Source: Anthoceros angustus
Taxonomy: Eukaryota; Streptophyta; Anthocerotopsida; Anthocerotales; Anthocerotaceae
Direction: 5' to 3'
DNA length: 64,000 bases
Assembly (NCBI GenBank): GCA_010909165.1
Contig: MU008204.1
Location: 141,810-205,809 of the forward strand
A program made the position numbers and the translations under genes. Below, in pieces: positions 32,471 through 44,900 of this stretch. Position 1 is the stretch's first letter. Each line of letters opens with the position of its first letter. Under the pieces are notes generated by a model, which ran no database searches, had not been told where the DNA came from, and saw only the letters and a list, made by a program, of their open reading frames with translations.

Positions 32471-34680
32471 ACGACCAAGAAACAGTGTCTGCGCAAAAAC
32501 GATGGATTCTGAAAGACCTTTTTGTGCCTAATTGGAAGTTGACCATCCTAATTTAATATCAGCAAAAACACATTTTGGAATAGTTTTTACTCGTCAGAGG
32601 CATGTTTAAGCATGAAGCACATGCGGGCGGGCGGCCCGCACAGGCAAGTGTTTAGCTATAATGAGCAAAGGTGCCACCTTACTTGGGCCTTCCATAGATA
32701 AACGTGGCCCACAAGTCGCGTGCATTCTCTTGGTTAGGCCTCGCTTCTTGGCGGGTGTGGAAGACCACATGTGAACTAACCCCGCTCTCAAGTGTCAGGG
32801 TGAGCGATTTTTTGTTTTGGGTGTGTTAGAATAGCGAGTGCTTTGAGAATCGTCGAGTCGGGTCTTTTATACGGAATGGTCCTTGGCCCTTGGAGATAAT
32901 AATAATTTTTCGACCCTTAGGTTTGACCCGGAGGTGGGGTAGAAATAGAGTCCTTGGGTATTGGGAATTTTTAGAATAAAAGGTGTCTATATATGCTAGG
33001 GATGCTCACAATATGCCAGTTGTGTAGTCAAGTGGGGTGGTGGCTAGTTCCACCACGGTGGCGAAAGCAGGACGTCTGAGACCGGAATTTACAACCCTAG
33101 TGGCGGAGGCGGGACTACAGTCGGTCGGGCGGGAGAAGGCACACCCGGCCGCAGTCGCGACTTTCGGGAGGCGGTCGGAGGCTGCAGCAAGAGGCGCGTG
33201 CAGCCTTGAGCCAAATCAACATCTCGTGCGGGAGGAAGGCGAGAGCAAGGCGGGCGGAGGAGAGAAATCAGGCGCCGGCAAGTTCGCGAGGCGTGGAAGG
33301 AGCGCGAGGCGGCTTCGATTTTTTCTCTCTTGACCGGGATCTGCGGGGTAGTCGAGGTTTTGTTTTGGGAAACAACGAGAGAAGGAGATGGCGCCCAGTG
33401 CGGAAATCCCTGCGGTGGCCCAACATGGACCCTTTGGAAGTGAGGTGGCGCTGGTGCGGGGCTGGGCAAGTTCGCTTTTACGCCAAAGAAGATGAATTAG
33501 AAGAAAGTCAAGACCAAGTTTGTGATGGGAATCCATGACGAATTTTTCACAAGAAAGATGGAAAAAGAGGCACTCAGCCTGAATGCCGTGATCTCGTTAG
33601 CTCTGGAGAGGAGGAAGCTGCGTACAAGATTCAGGCCTTAACGACCAAGAAACAGTGTCTGCGCAAAAACGATGGATTCTGAAAGACCTTTTTGTGCCTA
33701 ATTGGAAGTTGACCATCCTAATTTAATATCAGCAAAAACACATTTTGGAATAGTTTTTACTCGTCTGTAGGCATGTTTAAGCATGAAGCCTGTCGCCAGA
33801 GCGGGGCGAAGCAGCTCGCCTGGGCAAGTGTTTAGCTATAATGAGCAAAGGAGTGCCACCTTACTTGGGCCTTCCATAGATAAACGTGGCCCACAAGTCA
33901 GGCGTCTGCATTCTCTTGGTTAGGCCTCGCTTCTTGGCGGGTGTGGAAGACCACATGTGAACTAACCCCGCTCTCAAGTGTCAGGGTGAACGATTTTTTT
34001 TGTTTTGGGTGTGTTAGAATAGCAGAGTGCTTTGAGAATCGTCTGAGTCAGGTCTTTTATACGGAATGGTCCTTGGCCCTTGGAGATAATAATAATTTTT
34101 CGACCCTTAGGTTTGACCCGGAGGGTGGGGTAGAAATAGAGTCCTTGGGTATTGGGAATTTTTAGAATAAAAGGTGTCTATATATGCTAGGGATGCTCAC
34201 AATATGCCACAGTTGTGTAGTCAAGGGGTGGTGGCTAGTTCCACCACGGTGGCCGAAACGGACGCATGCACTGTGGGGAATTTACAACCCTAGTGGCGGA
34301 GGCGGGACTACCAGGCGCAATCGGGAGAAGGGCACACCCAAGATCGCGAGGTCGCGACTTTCCGTGAGGGGCGAGGAGCGCAAGAGGGGCGCGCTGCACA
34401 CGACGCCAGCCAAATCACCGCCTGCGAGGAAAGGCGCGATCAGTGAGCGGGCGGGCGGAGGAGAGAAATCGGGCGCCGCAAGTTCGCGAGGAGGCGTGGA
34501 AGGAGCGCGAGGCGGCTTCGATTTTTTTCTCTTGACCGGGATCTGCGGGGTAGTCGAGGTTTTGTTTTGGGAGACAACGAGAAGGAGATGGCGCCCGAGC
34601 GCCGAAATCTCACACGCAGGGCCCAACATGGACCATCGGAAAGTGAGAGCCGGCACCGTGTGAGCCGGGTCTCAAGTTCA
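32312..34680. repeat. ~1.17-kb tandem segmental duplication
   Basis: Copy 1 begins at 32312 and copy 2 at 33482, both with GCCAAAGAAGATGAATTAGA; the offset is 1170 bp. Similarity continues through GCACTCAGCCTGAATGCCGT, CACATTTTGGAATAGTTTTT, GTCCTTGGGTATTGGGAATT, CTAGTTCCACCACGGTGG and GGCGGCTTCGATTTTTT to about 33470 and 34680. The copies differ by substitutions and short GC-rich indels. The unit includes the end of the gag remnant. Confidence 0.85.
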
Positions 34681-37600
34681 TGGAGAAGAAATGGTGCTCT
34701 GACACTGCATTGGTGCAAGAGTCGCCCGGCAATTAAGGACCAAGTCGCAAGAGGGTGACGCGAGGAAAAGGCCTGAGCGGGATTTGGCCCTCTTCGAGGC
34801 GTGTATGGGCGAGAAGCATCGGAGGATGGGAGCTTGGTGATTGACCCCAGTGAAGACCTTGAAAGGCTGCGTGACGCTCATGAAACTGGGAAGTGAGAGT
34901 GAACAATGGGTGGGTGACTCGCCAACTCGTGTCTGCGGTGGTGGGATTGGCCAAATGGATTTTGTGTTTCCTCTGAGCCGGAAGGCTGGATCATATGGCG
35001 GATCACTTCTTGGTTTTCTTCACGAGGTGGTCAAGGGTACACAAATTGATTGGGGAGGATGATTTTCGAAAGAGCACATGAGGAGAAGGCGAATTTACTC
35101 TCTTCTTCCCTCGGCCCTCCTTGATTTCGCCTTTTCGATTCATGTATTTGCGCATTAGGGTGTTTACGGAGTTGGGCATGTCATGCATGGTTGGAAGCCG
35201 GTCGGGGAACTCAAGGTAGAAGAGGAGGAATTGAAGGAGGATTCGGGCAAGGATTCCGGCGGTTGAGTCGCTTCCTGGAAGGTTCGGAAGAGGGTGGGGA
35301 AGTTTCCAAGGGTAAGAAGCGAAGGCGGCAGTCGAGCAGGGGATCGGCGAAGAAGGGGAGGCGCGGAGGAGGAACCACAGCCACACCGGGGTCACAGTCG
35401 AAGGCAGCGGAGCAGCAGGTAAGGAGGAAAAATAAAGGGAAATGGCAAGTTGCTCCCCTCGGTCTGAGGATGAATCGCTGCCGCTAGAGAATGAGGCGGG
35501 GAAGGCGGTGTGAGACCAACCCCTAGGAGAGGAGGGTTAACCCAGTGACCATAGCAGACTCGGGACATTTTGGCGACATTTCACCGAACCGTCCTACCGA
35601 GGTGGGGATAGGAGACACCACCTCGAGAATTGTTGTGGAGGCGGATGGGCAAGGGACAGCCAATTTGGGGATTTCGAGGTTTGACTTGACCATGGCACGG
35701 CGGATCTCCTCGATCAAGCGACCATGGCTCTCACTTGGTGAGTGTGCAAGGCCAGGAGAAGTTGCTCAAGGAGAAGTTGGAGCACAGGCGAGAGCAAGGC
35801 GGCCGAGGCCTTGAGCAGGAGTCTGAGCGGCCTTATGCAAGGCACAGGAGGCGATTAAGGACATGTCCACTCGGCGAGAAGCTTTAGTAAATCAGTCAAG
35901 GCGCATGCTACAATTGAAGAGCTTGGGATGAGGTCTCGCGAGTCGAGGCGGTGGGCGATGGCGCCCTTGGAGAAATTCAAGAAGGCGGAGAGGTACAAGC
36001 GGGAAGAGGCGAAGCTAGGGCCGAGTCAAGAGAGAGGTGGCCAAACCAAGAAAGGCCGAGACCACCGAGGCGAAACAACCACCGTGGGAAGCAACCACCA
36101 CGGTGGCTAAACCAACCACCGTCGTGGAGCAGAGGCGAGGTGGGGAAGTCACCGCAGGAGTGTCGCGAGATGGAGGGCAGATCCCACGGAGAATCAGCAG
36201 CCGGCCCGAGATTGTCCACGGGAGGAGAGGTAAGGACCTCTGTATCGGAAGGCGTATTGTGCTACGTCCGGATGAGGATGCTCATGTCCACAGCACGCAT
36301 GGTGGCGGGTGCTCACTCTAAGCGTGTATGTGGTTGTTGGGGCGGGAGGCGAAACTCTTGGGTACATCTTGACCGCCACAGGCGTTTACGATGGTTCCTT
36401 GAGTAGGAGGCGGGCGCCTATCCTCCATAAGTGGTCTTTGGAAGAGATGAGCGAGGCGCAGCGAGCATGGAGGAGGAGCACACGGTATGGTTGTCAGCGA
36501 GGAGGCGGGACAATGGACATAGAGGTCACAGGCATAGCGTCCGCGGGAAGGCGCGAGGGAAATTCAGGCGGTGAGGCGAGGTGGAGGTTGTGGGGAAAAT
36601 CGCTCGGATCGGGCGAGGCCGAGGCGAGAGGGTCCCCATGGGCCGTGGGCGGCGGCAATCAGCGGCGCTGATTTTAGAAGTCGCGATAGCCTAGGACCGG
36701 GGTTTCCTTTTTGGAGGAGGATAGGGAGTTCCATCGGTAGTAGGCATTGTTGTAGATTGGTAAGGCGCTCGTGGTAGGAGCTACAATTTTAGACACTAAA
36801 GAAGTGGTGTGTTGGACCACGGCCGGATGTATAAGAGACCCTTTGGGTGTCTCTCAAGGCGACGATTTGGTGTGAACTTCCGTATCGAACCGCCGAGTGG
36901 GGTTGATTGGAGCGTCGGTCGGCATCAAGCGGGTTGGCACCGTCTTCAGTCACAAGAAGGCGGGAAGATCTCTGGATGGTCGAGGCGGGTGGCCAAGCTC
37001 CACGCTGGGGTAGGAAGGTGGCCGTGGCCGAGAAAGAGGTAGGAGTGCCGGAAGATCTGGATGGTCGAGGCGGTGAGGCGAGGCGAGCATGGAGGAGGAG
37101 GCGGGAAGGCGAATCGCCCAAGCAGGGTTTTCTTCTGATCCTCTTTTCCAAGCTGCCACCGGTGTGTTCATTCCATGAGAGAGTGCATGTGGCCCAAGGG
37201 AAAAGGGGTCTGTGTGTGAGGGAAAAGGGGTCTGTGGCCCGTGAGGCGAGGAGAGTTCATTGGGAAGGGAAAGGTTCCGGAGGGATGGTTGTGGTTGGGA
37301 GGGATTGTGAGGCGTGTGAGGGAAAATCGGAAGCGTGGGGAGTGGGCGTGTGGTGGATCGCGAAATTCCAGTAAGGTGAGGCGTATATGGGTGTCCATAG
37401 CCTAGGTCCGTGTTAGAAGTCGGTGTGAATAGACTCATGAGGCGCGGTGGTGGGGCCCGCCACGGTGGCGAACCACCGCTGCGGTGGCCGAGTCTACCAG
37501 TGGTGGGTTTGGGCGGTAGGCTGGAGAAGGTGGGGTAGTGGCGGCGGCGTGAGGCGGTCTAGAATCCATAGATTTAGCACACCTTGACACAACACCATTC

Positions 37601-37720
37601 CCTTGGGATCGAATCCTAGGACTATAACGACATAGAGGGTAAATGTGGCCTCTTTGCGTCTTGATGCAAAACCCATTCCACAGACCTCTGGGAAAGGCTG
37701 GCGGCAACCACCGATTTTAC
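34681..37720. repeat. GC-rich repetitive tract, probable retrotransposon-derived
   Basis: Dense in GAGGCGG/GGCGAGG motifs, with recurring CCACCACGGTGGC-type palindromic sequence (near 36100 and 37450; also at 33050 and 34240 in the duplication). Open frames exist on both strands, but none carries a recognisable domain and their composition follows the repeat bias. Probably old transposon sequence; no gene is called. Confidence 0.4.
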
Positions 37721-39130
37721 TCATTTTTATTTGAAAATACTTATTCCGGAGTGCGCCGATTGACCGGTGTACTCCCGCTCAAGCCATTCCAAATATAAAG
37801 GGGAGCAAAAATCACTTGAAAAAGAAATAACAATTTCCTTATGAGCAATCCACAAACATTTGAGGTGGGTCGGTACATCGGTGTAGACCACATTAGTAGA
37901 AAACAGCCGACTTACATTTGAAAAATACACGCCTCAGAAAACCAATGAAAATGGTACACAGGCGCACCCCTCGATGAATGCACCGGTCATCCGGTGCACA
38001 ACAACTGAAACCTTAAAAAGATATTTGAAATACGGATCTCTTGGTATCTTTTTTATTGTAATCCAACCTCGGACCGGATTTTTGGGTATCTTTTTTTATT
38101 GTAATCTGACCTCGGACCGGATCTCTGGGTATTTTTTTTATTGTAATCCGACCTCAGACGCCCTAGAAACCCTTCAAAAGCGGAAAAGCACCCTTGGATA
38201 AGTGTACGCTACGTGCACAACAAGTCAAATCTTGTCATTTGAAACGCCTCGAAAACCAATGAAAATGGTACACAGGCGCACCTCGATGAATGCACCGGCC
38301 ATTGCACAACAATCAAACCTTAAAAGATATTTGAAATCGGATCTCTTGGTATCTTTTATTGTAATCCAACCTCGGACGGATTTTGGGTATCTTTTATTGT
38401 AATCTGACCTCGGACCGGATCTCTGGGTATTTTTTTTATTGTAATCCGACCTCAGACGCCCTAGAAACCCTTCAAAAACGGAAGAAAAGCACCCTTGGAT
38501 AAGTGTACCGCTCGACCGGTGCACAACAAGTCAAATCTTGTCATTTGAAACGCCTCTGAAATGTAAATCTTTGAGTGCCTTTTTTATTGTAATCTGACCT
38601 CGAACGCTTGAGAAAACCTCTAAAAACGGTAAACGGGCTCACCCTTAGATGAATATGCCGGTCGACCGGCGCACAGCTAGTCAAATTGTGTAAAAAATAT
38701 CTCATATGAAAGTGCTTTGAAATGCAAATTTTTGGATGGTCTTTTTGGTGTAATCCAACCTCAAATGCATGAGAAAACCTTAAAAAACAAGAAACAGGCG
38801 CACTGCCGACCAGTGCATAGCAAGTCAAATTTTATGAAAAATATCTTTTTTGAAAGGCCTTTACAATGCGGATCTTCGAGTGTCTTTCTCCTTTAATCCA
38901 ACCTTGGATATTTTCATTTAATCCAATTACATTTTCCTTATGTGCACCTGGGTCTTATAAAATGCGCTTGAAGTGCGCTAGTATACCAGCGCACTCCGAA
39001 TGCATTTGTGTGGTTGTTAAGATAAGTTCCCAAACCTTCATTGGAGCCGGTCGACAAGCACACTTCTGGCAGTAGTGCGCCGGTCAACCGATGCACTCTT
39101 GTACGATGAGCCATGTAGCAGCCCATTATG
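37720..39130. repeat. Degenerate ~155-bp satellite-like array
   Basis: Repeated order: TTTTATTGTAATCYRACCTC, GCCCTAGAAACCCTT, GGCGCACC, GATGAATGCACCGG, an imperfect CCGGTCGACCGG palindrome, GCACAACAAGTCAAAT, and ATTTGAAACGCC. Palindromes lie near 37762, 37985, 38300 (deleted), 38505, 38657, 38812, 38980, 39045 and 39078, with spacing of about 150-165 bp in the regular part. A block of about 300 bp (37940-38244) is re-duplicated at 38245-38545. No ORF is conserved between copies. Confidence 0.7.
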
Positions 39131-41595
39131 TAGGTTAAGACCTTACAATCGGGGAAAAACATATATCGCATGTATGATCGACAAGCACTCGGATACGGAT
39201 GCGCTTGTCGAGTGGGTCATCCGCATCTGAGTTTGGGGTGAAAAGGGCCCGACAGTGTGGAGTCATCCCCATGGACTTGCGGAAATAAACATTATGTAAG
39301 ATTCTGAATGTAAGACTTTTTTCCAAACAAATATATAAATGTCTGATATCAGCAAAAAAATATACATTCGAAATATTCCTCCGCTCCATTTCGGCGGGAC
39401 AACACTAGATAGGATTAAACGGAAGCAATATTTGTGACCACATTTGGATAAAATATAATATTGGCTTTTGAGGTGTTAGGTCACTCACATGCCGATGTGG
39501 TATTCCCCTTGTTGTCTGGGTTTCCATCGAAAGATGTGGAAATGCGTCTGAATTCTGCAATGTTTATGGACGATGATGTCGAATGGACGACACTCCGAGA
39601 GCCTAATCCCAGCATTTCAGTGCAATTTTTTCGTGATATGAGAATTCACTAATATGGAGAGGGGAAGATTCACTGTAGTTTTTCTGGCAGCCTTTTTTAG
39701 CGGAATCCGCCGTTTTTGCGCAGACGGTGTCTTAGACACCGAGCTAGACGTAGCTGAAGTTGAAGCTGATACCCAGATCTTGCAGTCAAAAGCAAAGAGA
39801 GGAGTAACGAAGAAGCCAGAAGGCTGACTGCAATGCACAACTACTCAAGGAGCTTTCAGAGCTGAGAAGTGAGAAGTGTAGCTAAGCCAAGCACACAATG
39901 GGCTATTGTCTCAAACTCTGTTGTTACTGTGGAGGGAGTGGGCGTCTGAAGTGGGGTTGTGTGAAGGTACCATCACACAAGCTGGCTGAAGAGCAGCCGC
40001 TGGGGACAGTGAAGTGAAATTCTAACTAGATAAGTTACAAGAAGAGAATCATCTTCGGACTCCTACAGACAATGGAGCCTCGGCATAGAGAAGATCGATG
40101 GTATAGCTTGGAATGGTGTTGGTGAGATCCCAACTGCTGAAGGACAGGTGACTACTTTGATAGAGAAGCGTACAAGAGAGATGGAGAAGTAGGAACAAGG
40201 AATCTAGATCTACAAGGTGTTCTAGGTTTGCTAAACGAACTGCTGATGAGCAGGTTGATGTTTGGTAAAAGGGATGTATTCTATGCATACATGATGATAG
40301 AGTACTACATGGGGAAAGATGGCACAAGTGTAGAAATCATAACGCTTGCCTTGTGCAAAACCTCACATGTGGACCAGAATTTGGTGCAATTATGGCAGCT
40401 CAAGTCTGTAAGGTTGGCACAAATGCTATGGCTGTAAAACTATGTAGGCGACAAGAGCTCACAAGTGATATAACATCCTTCCTTGGTCAACAAGTTTGGA
40501 ACGTTTACAGTGCATCCCTTCCACAAAGAGTTGTGAGGAATACAATGAGAACTTTGTTGGTGAGAAGACGTGCACACATGTGAAGGAGGGAAGGTACATA
40601 GATGTGGGCTCGTGACAGGAGGGCCCACATCTCCGCGGCCTTCCCCAGACAACTATTATATTTGCGAACGCTAAGAACTCTCTTTGCATTTGGTCCTTGT
40701 GTATGGAGAGGATTTTCTCGTACCGAGAAAAAATATGACTTAACAATGGCTACTTCAATGGAGGATCAAAGTGTAGCTCCTTTGGCAATATCACAGCACT
40801 GCTACCACTATTGTATGAGACACAAGGATGTTAGGACCCCTATAATACCACTATAGTATGAGACACAAGGATGTCTTAGGACCCCTACGGACTGACCGTT
40901 CGAAATGTGGTGCATGTAGCTCATTTGCAAACTGCTTGAAGAATCCTTAGTTGAAATACAAATCGAAACTAATTTGAAATAGTATGATGAACAAGCGTCC
41001 TCAAAATTGCATTTGCCAATACCCTATGCCACCGATAGAAACACGTTGCCGGTCCGGAGGAACAAAGCCATTACATATGATAGGAGAGACGTCTTTAGTA
41101 CAACGAGGAGATGTCTTTAGTCCAACTTTGATGAACCTCGAAGAATCGTTGCCCATGGCCCCATGAGTCGCGAGGGGAATGAAAGCATGCCTTGCCACTT
41201 GGGAGTGTCCTTGAGGACCTTGCCGTTGCGCATGTCTCCGGAACAGGTAAAAAGGAAAGCCAAAGTCTCGAATCGAGATCCATTGTGATTCTGGGGTTAA
41301 AAGGCCTGGCATTGCCATTAGCAACACGCGCTTCCTGACTGTCCTCGAGCCGAGCCTGCCAAACTTGTCCCGAGCCACTGGCCTCTCTGCCTACGGGGAA
41401 TTGTTTTTCTCTCTGGAAATTTTGTAATGGCGGCAAGGCGATAAATGCGATGCTGAACTTGCTTCGTCCCTGGGGTGATCGAGAGCTTGCCATTATCTCA
41501 TCCGAGGAGCGGCAGTGTGATTGAGTGATTTACTACATACGACGGAATCGGGATTGAATTTCGCTGCGTTTGACATCTGTATCGCGGTGCAGTCA
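39131..41595. other. Region without intact genes
   Basis: No recognisable protein domain or RNA gene. A ~41-bp tandem duplication near 40806-40891 repeats GTATGAGACACAAGGATGT and TAGGACCCCTA. The last few hundred bases may contain the MER3 promoter. Confidence 0.45.
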
Positions 41596-41995
41596 CTGAG
41601 TTTTGAGCGGGGGTTGGTGATCTATGGAGACTCTCCTTCTTGCTGCCTCCTTTCCAGTCTATCTTCAAGCTCAGGTGTCGCGATTGCTTCAAGCGGTTCT
41701 TTGTGCAGAGGGGACGGTCTTGTCATGAGGAGGACACTCAGCTGGTTTTTTGTTTGCAGGTACTTCAATTCCGTCAGACTGAGTTTTGAGCGGGGGCTGG
41801 TGATCTATGGAGACCTGCCACGATCCTGATGCGTTGAAAGCAGTCTCCTTCTTGCCGCCTCCTTTCCAGACTATCTTTAAATTCAGGTGTTGAGATTGCT
41901 TCAAGCGGTTCTTTGTGCAGAGGGGACGGTCTTGAAGTCATGAGGAGGACGCTCAGCTGGTTTTTGTTTGCAGATACTTCAATCCCGTTCAGAGT
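41596..41995 (+). repeat. Tandem duplication of the MER3 5'UTR and first exon
   Basis: Copy 1 starts at 41596 and copy 2 at 41779, both with CTGAGTTTTGAGCGGGGG and GGTGATCTATGGAGAC; the offset is 183 bp. Each includes the ATG, the exon-1 coding part, its GT donor, the intron (CGATTGCTTCAAGCGGTTCT versus AGATTGCTTCAAGCGGTTCT) and the start of exon 2 (TACTTCAAT). Copy 1 lacks about 27 bp of exon 1, which destroys the reading frame. Copy 2 is used in the gene model. Confidence 0.85.
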
Positions 41996-44900
41996 GAGAG
42001 CTTTGCGGAAACTTTTCTGTCTGATGTAAACATGGTCGTATCAGCACCTACTGGAAGCGGCAAGACCGTCCTGTTCGAGCTTTGTATTCTACGGCTTCTT
42101 AGCCGAAACCTTACGTCCGATGGGAGATACATTCACGTACCGGGAGCTTTGAAAATGGTAGAAAGCGTCCTCTTTTGGCTTTGTCTCCCTACGCAGTAGT
42201 GCGCTAATTTCAGGTGGTCAGCAAATGTCGTTCGTTGTCGTATGCCAGGTGTACATTGCCCCCTTGAAGGCTCTCGTACAGGAAAAGGCCAGAGACTGGG
42301 GACAACGGTTTGGCGGGAATTTGGGGCTGAAATGTCTGGAGCTCACAGGAGATAGTGACGTCTCCAGCATCAAGGATATGCAAGAGACTGACATATTCTT
42401 GACTACCCCGGAAGTGAGCAGCGAGATTATGATCAGGAGCCGGTTCTTGAAATTCCAGTGCGCATCCTGACACTTGCAGAAACGTGGAACTGCAGAAGTT
42501 TGACTCCATCACCCGTCGCCATCGAGATCACGGTGTCCTGAGTTTCTTTGGAGACATTGCTCTGCTTCTACTGGACGAAGTCCACCTGCTGAGTGATCCA
42601 CGTGGAGCAGCTCTGGAGGCTGTAGTCAGCAGGATGAAGATGCTTGCTCGTTACCCTGAGCTAAAAGGGTGCCCGCTTGCTGCCATACGGATGGTTGCTG
42701 TTTCGGCAACAATTCCTAACATCGAGGATCTTGGTACAAGGGCTGCCTATCTACTTTTCCTTCTACTTCGCACAGGGCTTACCCAGCCTGTCTATCACTT
42801 AGAGTGCCCGAGTCATGACTGTTGTATGCTCTTCGTCATTGCAGCTGACTGGCTACAAGCTCCCAAGCAAGGATTGAAGAGGTAACTCCAAGCACATAGG
42901 GCCTCTACAAGTAGTCCTGCTCTGTCCTCCTTTTCAATGTGCCATGATGTTGATCTGGATGGTTCAGGTTTGGGGAGGAAACACGGCCTGTAAAGTTGAC
43001 CACAAAAGTTTATGGTATACATTCTAGTATAAGGACGATAGTCCGCTGTGTTCCCTAGTTCGGAGGTAACTGGAGGGAGAGAGTGTACTTACTGGTTTGA
43101 CGAACATGTCTATATGACAAGCCGTTGTTTGCAGGTTATTCTTCAGCGAAGAATGATTTTCTTTTTGAAAGAGTAAGCTTCTGTTGGAATCCTTCCCGCT
43201 GAATTTCAGATATCCGGAGTCGATCACTCTGTGACGCCAACCTTCGCATATTCTTGCATGTCCCTTTCTGAGTTTCAGAGACTACAAGGCGTCCTCTTCG
43301 GTAAGCGAATCACATCGATCTTTTGTTGTCAACAATGTTATGAGGTGGTTACTGTGGTTTCCTAACTCTCGTCATCACTCTATGCAGAAACGGTGATTCA
43401 GCATAACCAAGGAAAGCCAACTCTAGTGTTCTGCTCCACAAGAAAAGGAGCTCAGGAGGCTGCTGTAACACTCGCAGATGCAGTGTCCAAACCTGGATTT
43501 AGGAACCCTTTCATCAGATCGCAAGAACAGCTCGATAGGTTGCAAGCAGCTGCTTCGGCTTCTCAAGACAAACAAATGCAAGCATGCATAAGATGCGGAG
43601 GTAGGCATTGCCTCCAAAGTCCTTTTCGTGCTGTCTTTCCCTTACTCTCGGTGTTGAAAGTAAGGACCCTTTTGTACGGCAAACAGTTGGAATTCACAAT
43701 GGTGGACTAGGGTTGACGGAGAGGAATCTAGTTGAAGGTCTATTTTCTAAGGGCGATTTGCAAGTCCTCTGCACAACAAACACCCTAGCACAAGGAGTAA
43801 ATCTGCCAGCTCACCTTGTGATCATCAAGTCCACACAGTACTAGTAAGCTGTGACCCAACTGTTGAAACTAAGATTGGCTGTGAGGGCCAAGAAGTGTAC
43901 CAGGCATCATAACATCATTCAGGTGGACATCAGAGCTAAGTTGTCGAGTCGTGTGCCAGTAACAAAGATAAAGGAGGTTATGTGGAATACGAGCGATCGA
44001 CAGTTGCACAGGTGCTGGTTTCAGGACAAAAGTTTGCTTTTGGGGTGCATTTCTAGTTTCATCGAAGGTAAATCTCCTTTTCTCTCTAGATGTGTGGACG
44101 AGCTGGACGACCTCAATTTGGCGACAGTGGTGCCATCGTCGTCATGACTCGAAAGGAAACAGTGAGTCGCTGTCGTGAGTGCTCATCGTTCACTGCTTGT
44201 ACGCATGCCTGGGCCTGTGCGTCGAAAGTTATCCGAATCAGAAATAGATAATTAGAGGACCCGTTTCGCAGGCAGGCACATATCGTCGGACATCTTATCT
44301 GGTCTGTCATGTGTAGGTTCACCTGTATGAAAACATCCTCGCCGGCACAGAGGCCGTGGAATCACAGTGAGCTTTTCATTTACCATTGATCAGTGCTTTT
44401 CCTGGCGTTTGCTCGCAATGATATCACAAGATAGAGAAGATGAAGAGACACTGCAGCCAGGCAACAGCTAAGCTAATCATGAAGTGTTCTAGGTTGCTAT
44501 CATCCATAGCAGAACATCTCAACGCTGAAATCGTACTGATGACGGTAACTGATGTCAGTCTGGCTATAGATTGGCTAAAATGCTCATTCCTGTACGTCCG
44601 CCTGAAAAAGGTAAACTCCCCACTAGCCCTTGCAGCAATACGAGGGAGGCAGAAATGCTTTTGTTCATTCTGATGGACGCTTGGTATCTCTCTCTTGCCG
44701 CCTTGTTTTGTCGTTATGGTCTCTGTTGAATCTGCACCTTTAGAATCCTCGGCATTACGAAATCCAAGTGGGTCTCTCAGAGGAACAGCTGGAAAATTAT
44801 TTGAAAGGTGAGAATTGGAGGAAGCTGTTACCCAGACTGTTTAGTAAGTACTGTACCTTGCTATTGCTGACTTGGTTGCCAGTACGTGCAGAGATGTGCC

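Noticed and set aside
33037-37438. Numerous Arg/Gly-rich ORFs in the GC-rich tract
   Set aside because: Composition-driven, present in several frames at once, no domain, and partly duplicated with frame-breaking indels.
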